Source: VAXT01 sp038040395 (GTDB lineage Bacteria; Actinomycetota; Thermoleophilia; Gaiellales; Gaiellaceae). Taken from it: DNA of 64,000 nucleotides. A model generated the notes under the pieces. That model worked only from the letters and a program-made list of their open reading frames with translations. It did no database searches and was not told the origin of the DNA. Shown piece after piece: positions 52,228-59,670 of the stretch (position 1 is the stretch's first letter; each line of letters starts with the position of its first letter). The DNA lies in assembly GCA_038040395.1 (NCBI GenBank), contig JBBPIJ010000003.1, forward strand, positions 62,001 to 126,000, in the 5' to 3' direction. The translations under genes were made by a program, and so were the position numbers.

Positions 52228-53865
52228 GTGCCCGAGAAGCGTGATCGGCTCCGGGCCCTGATCGACATCGGAATCGCGCTTGCAGGCGAGCTCTCGCTGG
52301 ATGGCGTCCTCGAGAAAATCGTCAAAGCGGCCGCCGAGCTGACCGGCGCGCGATACGCGGCGCTCGGCGTCATCGACCGCAGCGGCCAGGGCCTCGAGCG
52401 CTTCGTCGTGACGGGCATGGACCTCGAGACGCAGACCGCGATCGGGCAACTTCCGGTCGGACGCGGGATCCTCGGCTTGCTGATTCAGGAGGCGCGGCCG
52501 GTTCGCCTCGACGACCTGGCGGCAGATCCGAGCTCGGTCGGGTTTCCACCCCATCACCCCCCGATGAAGACCTTCCTCGGAGTGCCCGTCCTCCTGCGCG
52601 GCGTCGCGTACGGGAACCTCTATTTGACGGAGAAGGACGGCGGAGGCCCCTTCACCGAGGAAGACGAGGAGCTGGTGCAGATGCTGGCGGCGCAGGCGGC
52701 GGTCGCGGTGGAGAACGCCCGGCTGCACGAATCGGCGACGCGCTGGCTGAATCAGCTGGAGTCCCTGAACGAGATCGTGGACGCTCTCATCTCCGAGGCC
52801 GAGCTGCCCAAGCTGCTCGAGCTCGTCGCCACACGGCTGCGCGAGCTGGTCAAGGCGCGTCTCGTCGTAATCGCAATGCCGGCGCCCGGGGGCGACCTCG
52901 TGATCCGCACAGTGGCGGGCGAAGGCTCGGAGAAGCTCGTCGGAACAGCGCTCGGCCGCGACGGGTCGAAGTCCGGCCGCGTGCTCGATCGCGGCCGGAG
53001 CGAGCGAGTCGACTCGATGATCGAGGACCTCGAGGTCGACCAGGAGGCCGGGCGCCTGATGGCCGCGAGGACGGGCCTGTTCGTGCCGCTGCTGCTTCGA
53101 GGCCGGCCGATCGGAGTGCTCTCGGCCCACGACCGGGAAGGCAGCGATCCGCGCTTCACCGACGAAGATCTGCGGCTGGCCGAGACCTTCTCGGCCAGGG
53201 TCGCAGTCGCGGTCAATCTCTCGGAACGCGTGGCGCGCGACGCTCTTCGTAGCGTGGTCGGCGCTCAGGAGCTCGAGCGAAAACGGTTGGCGAGGGAGTT
53301 GCACGACGAGACCGGGCAGGCCCTGACCTCGATCTTGCTCGGATTGAAGGAGCTCGAGGACGCCGGGAGCGCCTACGACGTGAGCTCGGCGACCGCGCGG
53401 CTGCGGGAGCTCGTCGTGACCACGCTGCAGGACGTTCGCCGGCTCGCAGTCGAGCTTCGCCCGAGGGCGCTCGACGACTTCGGGCTCGTCCCGGCGCTCG
53501 AGCGTCTTGCGGAGACCTTCCAGGAGCAGACCGGCCTCGAGGTGATCATGGAGCCGCGGCTCGGGCCGGCGCGTCTACCGTCCGAGATCGAGACGGCCCT
53601 CTACCGCATCATCCAGGAGGCTCTGACGAACGTCGTGAAGCACGCCCACGCAAGCCGTGTGAGCATCGTCCTCTCGCGGAGGGACAACACAGTTTCGGCC
53701 GTGTTCGAGGACAACGGCCGTGGGTTTGCCGTGGACGACCCGCGCTCGGGCCGGCTCGGGATTCTCGGGATGAAAGAGCGGCTCTCCCTGCTCGACGGGA
53801 CGCTTACGGTCGAGTCCTCGCCCGGCGGGGGCACGACCCTCGTCGCGGAGGTGCCGGTCCCGTGA
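52228..53865 (+). CDS. Two-GAF sensor histidine kinase, DevS/DosT-like
   Basis: A 545-residue soluble kinase. GAF domain 1 covers about 24-165 and GAF domain 2 about 190-330. A HisKA_3 domain follows with the phospho-accepting His359 in RLARELHDETGQ, then an HATPase domain with EALTNVVKHAHA (N box) and DNGRGF (G box). The arrangement matches the mycobacterial hypoxia sensors DevS/DosT. GAF 1 holds GFPPHHPPM (105-113), where one histidine aligns with the heme ligand region of DevS, so heme binding is possible but unproven. It is coupled to its response regulator by a GTGA overlap. Confidence 0.88.
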   Translation: MPEKRDRLRALIDIGIALAGELSLDGVLEKIVKAAAELTGARYAALGVIDRSGQGLERFVVTGMDLETQTAIGQLPVGRGILGLLIQEARPVRLDDLAADPSSVGFPPHHPPMKTFLGVPVLLRGVAYGNLYLTEKDGGGPFTEEDEELVQMLAAQAAVAVENARLHESATRWLNQLESLNEIVDALISEAELPKLLELVATRLRELVKARLVVIAMPAPGGDLVIRTVAGEGSEKLVGTALGRDGSKSGRVLDRGRSERVDSMIEDLEVDQEAGRLMAARTGLFVPLLLRGRPIGVLSAHDREGSDPRFTDEDLRLAETFSARVAVAVNLSERVARDALRSVVGAQELERKRLARELHDETGQALTSILLGLKELEDAGSAYDVSSATARLRELVVTTLQDVRRLAVELRPRALDDFGLVPALERLAETFQEQTGLEVIMEPRLGPARLPSEIETALYRIIQEALTNVVKHAHASRVSIVLSRRDNTVSAVFEDNGRGFAVDDPRSGRLGILGMKERLSLLDGTLTVESSPGGGTTLVAEVPVP

Positions 53866-54509
53866 CGATCCGCGTTCTCATCGTGGACGACCACGCCGTT
53901 GTGCGCTCGGGGCTCCGCCGTGTGCTCGAGGCCGAGGACGACCTCGAGGTCGTCGGTGAGGCCGGCGACATGCGAACGGCCGTCTTCGAGGCGCGAGAGC
54001 AGAAGCCGGACGTCGTGCTGATGGACGTCGTCATGCCCGGCGGGACGGGCATCGAGGCGACGCCCGCGGTACTGCAGGAGGTTCCCGAGGCAAAGGTGCT
54101 CATCCTCTCGATGCAGGACGACCCCCTGTATGTGCGCGAGGCGTTTGCCGCGGGTGCGAGCGGCTACGTCCTCAAGGAAGCCGCCGACACCGAGGTCGTC
54201 GCCGCCGTGCGCGAGGTCGCAGGCGGAGGCCGGTACGTCCATCCGGCGCTAGGGGCGAGGCTCGTTGCCGCAGACGCCGAGGAACGGGCTCGAGTCGAGG
54301 CCGATCCGCTCTCGGACCGCGAGCGTGAGGTTCTCAGGTTGCTGGCACTCGGCCACACGAACCAGGAGATTGCCGGCACGCTCTTTCTCTCGGTGAGGAC
54401 CGTGGAGACGCACCGAGCGCACGTCATGCAGAAGCTCAGGCTCACCACTCGCGCGGAGCTCGTTCGCTACGCGATCGATAGCGGGCTGCTCGAAGACGAG
54501 CACGCCTAG
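53862..54509 (+). CDS. NarL/DevR-family response regulator
   Basis: A 215-residue two-domain regulator. The receiver domain has Asp9-Asp10, phosphorylated Asp55 (VLMDVVMPGG), Ser83 and Lys105. The LuxR-type helix-turn-helix spans about 150-205, with LSDREREVLRLLALGHTNQE and the recognition segment LSVRTVETHRAHV. It is the direct partner of the two-GAF kinase. Its targets may include the following genes, which have the TGCGG-N5-CCGCA palindromes upstream, but that is inference. Confidence 0.92.
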   Translation: MTIRVLIVDDHAVVRSGLRRVLEAEDDLEVVGEAGDMRTAVFEAREQKPDVVLMDVVMPGGTGIEATPAVLQEVPEAKVLILSMQDDPLYVREAFAAGASGYVLKEAADTEVVAAVREVAGGGRYVHPALGARLVAADAEERARVEADPLSDREREVLRLLALGHTNQEIAGTLFLSVRTVETHRAHVMQKLRLTTRAELVRYAIDSGLLEDEHA

Positions 54510-54612
54510 CGCGCCCATCCGACCCCAGAAACGCCAAGTCCCGCAGACCCGAGGGCCCACAGGACTTGACTCGCTCACCTTCGCATACCCAGTCGATCTC
54601 GTCAAGGGGGAA

Positions 54613-54629
54613 CTGCGGTTTACCCGCAG
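54613..54629. promoter_or_regulatory. Palindrome CTGCGG-N5-CCGCAG upstream of the 54686 gene
   Basis: CTGCGG (54613-54618) and CCGCAG (54624-54629) flank TTTAC. A near-identical palindrome occurs at 55706-55720 upstream of the 55808 gene. Two copies in adjacent promoters, next to a response regulator, suggest an operator. Confidence 0.4.
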
Positions 54630-54685
54630 CCTCGTCTCGGCGTGCACCCGATGCGCGACGGTGTTCCTCCGCCGAGTCTGTGCAT

Positions 54686-55375
54686 ATGAAGGCGAGCTAC
54701 GCGGTGACATGGCAGGAAGGAGTCGGGCCGGTGCTACACGGCAAGCTCGAGCTTCGGTCGGACGCGCTCGTGCTCGAAGGCTCTGACTGCAACGGGCCGC
54801 AGAGGCAGGACGTCGCGTACTACGACGTGACGAGCGCGCAGGTGGCGCGGATACCGAGCGAGCGCCTCTCCGGTAGGCAAACCCTCGTGGTCGACCACGG
54901 GGCAGCGGGAGCCCTCAAGATCGCCGGCGTGGCGCAACCGGGCATCATCTCGGAGCTCGCGGAGAACCTGACCGCCCTTCGACGCACGGGAGAAAGGCCC
55001 AATTTGAGCCGGTTGGTTGTCGTCGTTCCGCTCCAGCAGGGCGCGCGAGACCGTGCGCGGTCCCTGCTCGGGAAGGGGCCTCCGTTCGATCCCGCGGCCG
55101 CGGGCCTCGAACGACACCACGTTTTTCTCACCGACCAGGAGGCTGTGTTCGTCTTCGAGGCGGATACGCCCGGTGCAGTCGAGCGCCTCGCGTCCGATGA
55201 GACCCTCTGGGAGGCGCTCAAGGGTTGGAGCGACCTCGTCGCGGGCCCACCGCGCCTGGCCGAGGACGTCTACTCCTGGATCAGGACTCATCCTTCCGAG
55301 CAGGTCTCGTTCGCACCTACCCCTGGCCCCGGCGACAGCGAGGGTGGCGACGTTTTCGCTCCTCCAGTGGGCTAG
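54686..55375 (+). CDS. Protein of unknown function with two small domains
   Basis: A 229-residue protein that I do not recognise. The first 90 residues are beta-rich (VGPVLHGKLELRSDALVLEG, then RQDVAYYDVTSAQVARI) and could be a PH-like fold. Residues about 105-200 read like a ferredoxin-like alpha/beta half barrel (LSRLVVVVPLQQGARDRARS, then HHVFLTDQEAVFVFEADTP). There is no signal peptide or metal motif. The ATG at 54686 is chosen; upstream in-frame sequence is basic and without sense. Position after the DevR-like regulator suggests stress control. Confidence 0.65.
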   Translation: MKASYAVTWQEGVGPVLHGKLELRSDALVLEGSDCNGPQRQDVAYYDVTSAQVARIPSERLSGRQTLVVDHGAAGALKIAGVAQPGIISELAENLTALRRTGERPNLSRLVVVVPLQQGARDRARSLLGKGPPFDPAAAGLERHHVFLTDQEAVFVFEADTPGAVERLASDETLWEALKGWSDLVAGPPRLAEDVYSWIRTHPSEQVSFAPTPGPGDSEGGDVFAPPVG

Positions 55376-55385
55376 GCTCGCTTTC
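55373..55385 (+). promoter_or_regulatory. Probable leaderless -10 box of the cupin gene
   Basis: TAGGCT (55373-55378) is followed by seven bases and then the GTG at 55386. Its first three bases are the stop codon of the preceding gene. Confidence 0.45.
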
Positions 55386-55697
55386 GTGCGGGCGATCGAA
55401 GTGGATGCGGTTCGGCGGCGTCTCTCGGCCGGGAAGGGAGGCTACGAGGTCGTGCACCGTTCGCCTGGGCTCGAAGTGGGGGTCTACGTCCTCGTTGCGC
55501 CCGAGCCGGACCATCAGCAGCCGCACGAGGACGACGAGCTCTATGTCGTGCTCGAAGGGCGCGGTGTGCTGACAGTCGAGGGTGAGGAGACGGCTATGAC
55601 CGAAGGGCAGGCCGCATTCGTCCCCGCCGGCGCCGATCACAGGTTCACGGGTTACGAAGGCCTGAGCCTGCTCGTGATGTTCACCCGCCCGGACTAG
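55386..55697 (+). CDS. Single-domain cupin protein
   Basis: A 103-residue cupin. Motif 1 is seen as PDHQQPHEDDELYVVLEGRG (H-x-H-like metal ligands, then Glu) and motif 2 as FVPAGADHRFTG (Pro-Ala-Gly, then His). This is the standard small beta-barrel with one metal site. The first ten residues after GTG fit a cupin N-terminal strand. Substrate is unknown. It sits 10 bases after the 54686 gene but has its own -10 box. Confidence 0.8.
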   Translation: MRAIEVDAVRRRLSAGKGGYEVVHRSPGLEVGVYVLVAPEPDHQQPHEDDELYVVLEGRGVLTVEGEETAMTEGQAAFVPAGADHRFTGYEGLSLLVMFTRPD

Positions 55698-55705
55698 GGA
55701 AGTTT

Positions 55706-55720
55706 GCGGCAAATCCGCAG
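55706..55720. promoter_or_regulatory. Palindrome TGCGG-N5-CCGCA upstream of the 55808 gene
   Basis: TGCGG (55706-55710) and CCGCA (55716-55720) flank CAAAT. The left half also forms the overlapping palindrome TTTGC-G-GCAAA (55704-55714). Compare the copy at 54613-54629. Confidence 0.4.
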
Positions 55721-55807
55721 CAATTCCTCGGTCGGGCACCGATGGCGTGGGGACGACGGATGGCGAGACTCCTAGCGATGAATGTTTACGAGAAAGGGAG
55801 TCGCAAA

Positions 55808-56389
55808 ATGCGCAAGATTTTCCAGTACGGCGGTATTGCCGCCAGCGTAGTTCTCATTGCCTTCGGAGCTGGATCCATCGGAATCGGCGCCTGGGGGATC
55901 ACTACCGTTCGGGACAACTTGAAGCAAGAGCAGATCTTCTTCGGCGATCGCGCCGAGGATCCGGCCGTCCCTGCGGGCCTCTCGGGCAAGCAGGTCTCGA
56001 CCGGCTCCCAGGCTCACGCATTCGCCGGGATGATGCGAACGCACGCGCTCAAGGCAACGGACGGAGAGACGTACGCCCAGATGGGACGTTTCCTCGACGC
56101 CAAGGGCAACTCGACTTCGGATGAGGCGAAAGCCGCCAAGGATCCGACGACGGGGCAGCCGGTCGAAAACGGGAAGCGCAACCTCTGGGTGACCGAGACC
56201 GCACTCACGACAGCGCTCAACATGGCGTACCTGGGCGAGCGAGTCGGCGTGTTCGGAATCGTCATGGGCATCGCCCTCCTCTTGACGGGGATCGGATTCT
56301 TGATCCTCACACTGGGAGGCGCGCTGGGACGGAGAGAAGCAGTCGCCACCGAAGCAGTGGCGCGATCCTCAGTACCAGCGACAAGCTGA
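55808..56389 (+). CDS. Two-helix membrane protein of unknown function
   Basis: A 193-residue protein with membrane helices at about 9-30 and 146-170. A polar domain of some 110 residues lies between them (GDRAEDPAVPAGLSGKQVST, then TALNMAYLGERVGVF) and is presumably outside the cell. No known family is recognised. AAAGGGAG lies 7 bases before the ATG at 55808, which supports it over upstream in-frame starts. A strong intrinsic terminator follows, so it ends its transcript. Confidence 0.7.
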   Translation: MRKIFQYGGIAASVVLIAFGAGSIGIGAWGITTVRDNLKQEQIFFGDRAEDPAVPAGLSGKQVSTGSQAHAFAGMMRTHALKATDGETYAQMGRFLDAKGNSTSDEAKAAKDPTTGQPVENGKRNLWVTETALTTALNMAYLGERVGVFGIVMGIALLLTGIGFLILTLGGALGRREAVATEAVARSSVPATS

Positions 56390-56411
56390 GCGGCGACTCC
56401 GCTCGGTAACG

Positions 56412-56444
56412 AAAGAGGCGGCCCCCGGGCCGCCTCTTTTTTCT
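56412..56444 (+). terminator. Intrinsic (rho-independent) terminator
   Basis: GAGGCGGCC (56415-56423) and GGCCGCCTC (56428-56436) form a perfect 9-bp stem with the loop CCCG. A run of six T (56437-56442) follows. It ends the 55808 transcript and insulates msrB. It is the clearest terminator in the window. Confidence 0.9.
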
Positions 56445-56478
56445 GTAACGAAGTGTGTGTCAGGCAGACTGTTCCGTG

Positions 56479-56871
56479 ATGCCAAAGATTCAGAAGACAG
56501 AGCAGGAATGGCGCGCCGAGCTGACGCCCGAGGCCTACCACGTGCTTCGGGAGAAGGGCACGGAGCGCCCGTTCACAGGTGAGTACGACCACGTCTTCGA
56601 GCCGGGCACCTACCAGTGCGCCGGTTGCGGAGCGGAGCTCTTCGTCGCCGACACGAAGTACGACTCGGGTTGCGGCTGGCCGGCCTTCTACGCGCCGGCG
56701 AGCGAGGACGCGATCGAGGAGGAGAGCGACTCGACCTTCGGGATGGTTCGCACCGAGGTCATGTGCTCGAACTGCGGTGGCCATCTCGGCCATGTCTTCC
56801 CGGACGGGCCGCGTCCGACCGGGCAGCGCTACTGCATCAACTCTGCGGCACTGAAACTCGAGGAGGAGTAG
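56479..56871 (+). CDS. msrB: Peptide methionine-(R)-sulfoxide reductase B
   Basis: Repairs the R-form of oxidised methionine. Length is 130 residues. Zinc cysteines are Cys47/Cys50 (CAGC) and Cys96/Cys99 (CSNC). The catalytic cysteine is Cys119 in RYCINSAAL, and a likely resolving Cys65 sits in SGCGWPAF. There is no signal peptide, so it acts in the cytoplasm. It is followed at once by msrA, its stop sharing one base with the msrA start, so both stereoisomers are covered by one operon. Confidence 0.95.
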   Translation: MPKIQKTEQEWRAELTPEAYHVLREKGTERPFTGEYDHVFEPGTYQCAGCGAELFVADTKYDSGCGWPAFYAPASEDAIEEESDSTFGMVRTEVMCSNCGGHLGHVFPDGPRPTGQRYCINSAALKLEEE

Positions 56872-57362
56872 TGGAGAACAAGGCAACGTTCGGAGCAGGC
56901 TGTTTCTGGGGCGTCGAGGCTGCTTTCAGGCAGCTCGACGGCGTGACCAAGACCGAGGTCGGTTACGAAGGCGGAACCCTCGACAACCCGACCTACGAGG
57001 ACGTCTGCTCGCACTCGACCGGTCATGCCGAGGTCGTCCAGGTCACCTACGACTCGGAGCGGATCTCCTATGACGACCTGCTCCAGGTCTTCTGGGCCAA
57101 GCACGACCCCACGCAGCTCAATCGCCAGGGCTGGGACGTCGGCGACCAGTACCGCTCGGTCATCTTCACGCACGACGCAGAGCAGGAGGAGGCCGCTGCC
57201 CGCTCGAAGGCGCAGGAGCAGACGCGCCAGGCACAGCCAGTCGTCACCCAGGTCGAGCCCTCCGGGAACTTCTACGTCGCCGAGGACTACCACCAGCAGT
57301 ACCTGGAGAAGCGCGGCCGCTCGAGCTGCACGCCGGCCCTACGGCAGGCGGCGTCCGGCTGA
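56871..57362 (+). CDS. msrA: Peptide methionine-(S)-sulfoxide reductase A
   Basis: Repairs the S-form of oxidised methionine. Length is 163 residues. The catalytic motif GCFWG (10-14) holds Cys11. Candidate resolving cysteines are Cys46 and one near the C-terminus (RSSCTPAL). The family segments GYEGGTLDNPTYEDVCS and FWAKHDPTQLNRQGWDVGDQ are intact. AGGAGG precedes the GTG start. Its last 24 bases overlap the convergent aquaporin gene. Confidence 0.95.
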   Translation: MENKATFGAGCFWGVEAAFRQLDGVTKTEVGYEGGTLDNPTYEDVCSHSTGHAEVVQVTYDSERISYDDLLQVFWAKHDPTQLNRQGWDVGDQYRSVIFTHDAEQEEAAARSKAQEQTRQAQPVVTQVEPSGNFYVAEDYHQQYLEKRGRSSCTPALRQAASG

Positions 57363-58058
57363 CGTCAAGGATTCGCGAACGGGTTCGGGCCCTTCTGGAC
57401 CGCCGCGGACGAACTGGTAGGCAAGTGCGCCGGCGATCGCGCCCAGGGGCGGGCCTACGACGTACACCCAGAAGTCGTGCCACTCTCCGGAGACGAGCGC
57501 CGGGCCGAACGAGCGCGCAGGGTTCATCGAAGCGCCTGTCACCGGACCGCCGAACAGCGCGTCCATTCCGATGACGCCGCCGATCGCGATTGCGGCTGAC
57601 GCGCCCACGGCGCGCGTATCGGTCGCGACGGCCATGATGACGAACATGAGTAGGGCCGTCAGCACGACCTCGTAGAGGAGGGCCTGACCGGCCCCGACGG
57701 TGGGAACTGTCGCCCCGAGGTGGGCCGGCTTGTCGGTCCAAGCCGCGTACAAGACGCCCGCGGCTGCGCTCGCGCCCGCGAGCTGAGCCGGAATGTAGGC
57801 CAGCGCATCGCGTAGGGGAAAGTGTCGGCTTACGGTGAACGCGATGGTCACCGCGGGGTTGATGTGCGCACCGGACAGATGGCCTGTGGCGTAGACCATC
57901 GTCATGATCGCGAGGCCGAAGACGATGGCGACGCCGACGACACCGAGCGCGCCGTCGTAGCGGGCATCGGCGATGATCGCGCCGCAGCCTGCAAAGACCA
58001 GAGCGAACGTTGCGCATGCCTCTGCGGCGACGCGGTTGAGGAGCGGCGGAGGGGCCAT
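57339..58058 (-). CDS. Aquaporin / MIP family channel
   Basis: A 239-residue channel with six predicted helices and both pore loops: GHLSGAHINPAVT (first NPA 67-69) and GASMNPARSFGPAL (second NPA near 185). The Arg directly after the second NPA and the neighbouring aromatic residues suggest a water channel rather than a glycerol facilitator, but this is not certain. The ATG at 58058 is chosen because the first helix follows it; the frame stays open upstream without sense. Confidence 0.9.
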   Translation of the reverse strand: MAPPPLLNRVAAEACATFALVFAGCGAIIADARYDGALGVVGVAIVFGLAIMTMVYATGHLSGAHINPAVTIAFTVSRHFPLRDALAYIPAQLAGASAAAGVLYAAWTDKPAHLGATVPTVGAGQALLYEVVLTALLMFVIMAVATDTRAVGASAAIAIGGVIGMDALFGGPVTGASMNPARSFGPALVSGEWHDFWVYVVGPPLGAIAGALAYQFVRGGPEGPEPVRESLTSAGRRLP

Positions 58059-58137
58059 CTTCGAGGAGACCCTAAACGTGCCGCGGTGCGAGTGGTTCCT
58101 TCTAGGCTTTTGCTGACACAGGCGGTAAAAAGACGGC

Positions 58138-59661
58138 ATGGTCGGGCGACTGAGAGCTTTTGCACTTCCTGCCGCATGCATCGCTTGCGCCCTCCTGCTT
58201 CTACCTGCCGCGAGCGCGGGGCCGGGCGCGACTGTCCGCGCGAGCGTGGCCACCGGCGGCGTCGAGGCGAACGGGCGCAGCTTCGTTCCCACGATCAACG
58301 CCGACGGTCGCTACTCCGCCTTCTACTCCGACGCATCCAATCTCGTCATCGGAGACTCGAACTCTTCGCGCGACGTATTCCTCCACGACCACCTGACGGG
58401 CGAGACGACCCGAATGAGCGTCGACAGCTCCGGCGTCGAGGGCAACGCCGACAGCTTTGCGCCGTCGATCAGCGGCGACGGACGCTTCGTCGCCTTCTCC
58501 TCAGCCGCCTCGAACCTCGTCGCGGGCGACGCGAACGGGGCGAACGACATCTTCGTTCGCGACCGTCAGACCCCGATGACAACGCGCGTGAGCGTCGCTC
58601 TAGGGGGCGCTGAGGCGAACGGCGGGAACTACGGGCCTTCGATCAGCGCCGACGGCCGCTACGTGGCTTTCGTGTCGGACGCGTCGAACCTCGTCCCCGA
58701 CGACACGAACGCGATCCGCGACGTCTTCGTCTTCGACCGCCAGACGGCTACGACGACGAGGGCGAGCGTGGACAGCGCGGGCGTGCAGGCAAACGTCGAC
58801 ACGTTCACGCCCGCGCTCAGCGCCGACGGGCGCTTCGTCGCGTTCACGTCGTTCGCCAACAACCTCGTCCCGATGGACCTGAACGAGAGCTCCGACGTGT
58901 TCGTTCGCGACCTCCAGGCGGGAACGACGACGCGCGCGAGCGAGTTCCTGGGCGGCTTCGAGGCGGACTTCGACAACCTCAGGCCGGCGATCAGCGCCGA
59001 CGGACGCTTCGTCGCTTTCGACTCCAATGCGTCGAATCTCGCCTGGGGCGATACGAACGACGCCTTCGACGTCTTCGTCAAAGACCGGCTGACAGACATC
59101 CTGACCCTCGTGAGCGTCGACGACTCGGGAGCGCTGGCGAACGGGGACAGCGTACGGCCGTCGATCAGCGCCGACGGCCGCTTAGTCGTGTTCTACTCGG
59201 AGGCCGCCAACCTCGTCCCGGGTGACACGAACGGAGCCGCCGACGTGATGCTGCACGACCGGCGCAGCGGCGCGACGAAGCGCGTCAGCGTCGTCGGTGG
59301 CGGCCGCGAGGCGAACGGCGACAGCCTCCGGCCCGCGCTCAGCGCCGACGGGCGGTACGTCGTGTTCGAGTCCGACGCATCGAATCTCGTGGTCGGAGAC
59401 ACCAACGGCTTCACGGACGTGTTCTTCCACGACCCGGCTGGGACGCCGCCGTCTCCGCCCGCCGTGCGATGCGTCGTTCCGCGGGTCATCGGCCTTCGGC
59501 TCGCCGTCGCCCGTCAGCGGATCGGACGCGCCAACTGCCGTGTCGGCCGCGTTCGCCGCGTCCGGTCGCGCAAGGTGGGGAAGGTGCTGTCGCAGAGCCC
59601 GAAGGCGGGCTCGCGGCTGCCGCGGGCCACGAAGGTGAATCTGGTCGTCGGCCGGCGTTAG
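58138..59661 (+). CDS. Secreted seven-repeat beta-propeller with C-terminal PASTA-like domain
   Basis: A 507-residue protein with a signal peptide (about 1-27). Seven tandem repeats of about 57 residues follow, each containing 'ADGRYVAF-x-SDASNLV' and then 'GDTN-x3-D-V-F'. The D-x-N-x3-D loop in every repeat could bind calcium. Seven repeats predict a closed seven-bladed propeller of the TolB/WD40-like kind. The last 60 residues (VPRVIGLRLAVARQRIGRAN, ending VNLVVGRR) match a PASTA domain, which binds cell-wall muropeptides. A TAAAAA box 6 bases before the ATG may be its -10. Confidence 0.85.
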   Translation: MVGRLRAFALPAACIACALLLLPAASAGPGATVRASVATGGVEANGRSFVPTINADGRYSAFYSDASNLVIGDSNSSRDVFLHDHLTGETTRMSVDSSGVEGNADSFAPSISGDGRFVAFSSAASNLVAGDANGANDIFVRDRQTPMTTRVSVALGGAEANGGNYGPSISADGRYVAFVSDASNLVPDDTNAIRDVFVFDRQTATTTRASVDSAGVQANVDTFTPALSADGRFVAFTSFANNLVPMDLNESSDVFVRDLQAGTTTRASEFLGGFEADFDNLRPAISADGRFVAFDSNASNLAWGDTNDAFDVFVKDRLTDILTLVSVDDSGALANGDSVRPSISADGRLVVFYSEAANLVPGDTNGAADVMLHDRRSGATKRVSVVGGGREANGDSLRPALSADGRYVVFESDASNLVVGDTNGFTDVFFHDPAGTPPSPPAVRCVVPRVIGLRLAVARQRIGRANCRVGRVRRVRSRKVGKVLSQSPKAGSRLPRATKVNLVVGRR

Positions 59662-59670
59662 GCCGGGGTC

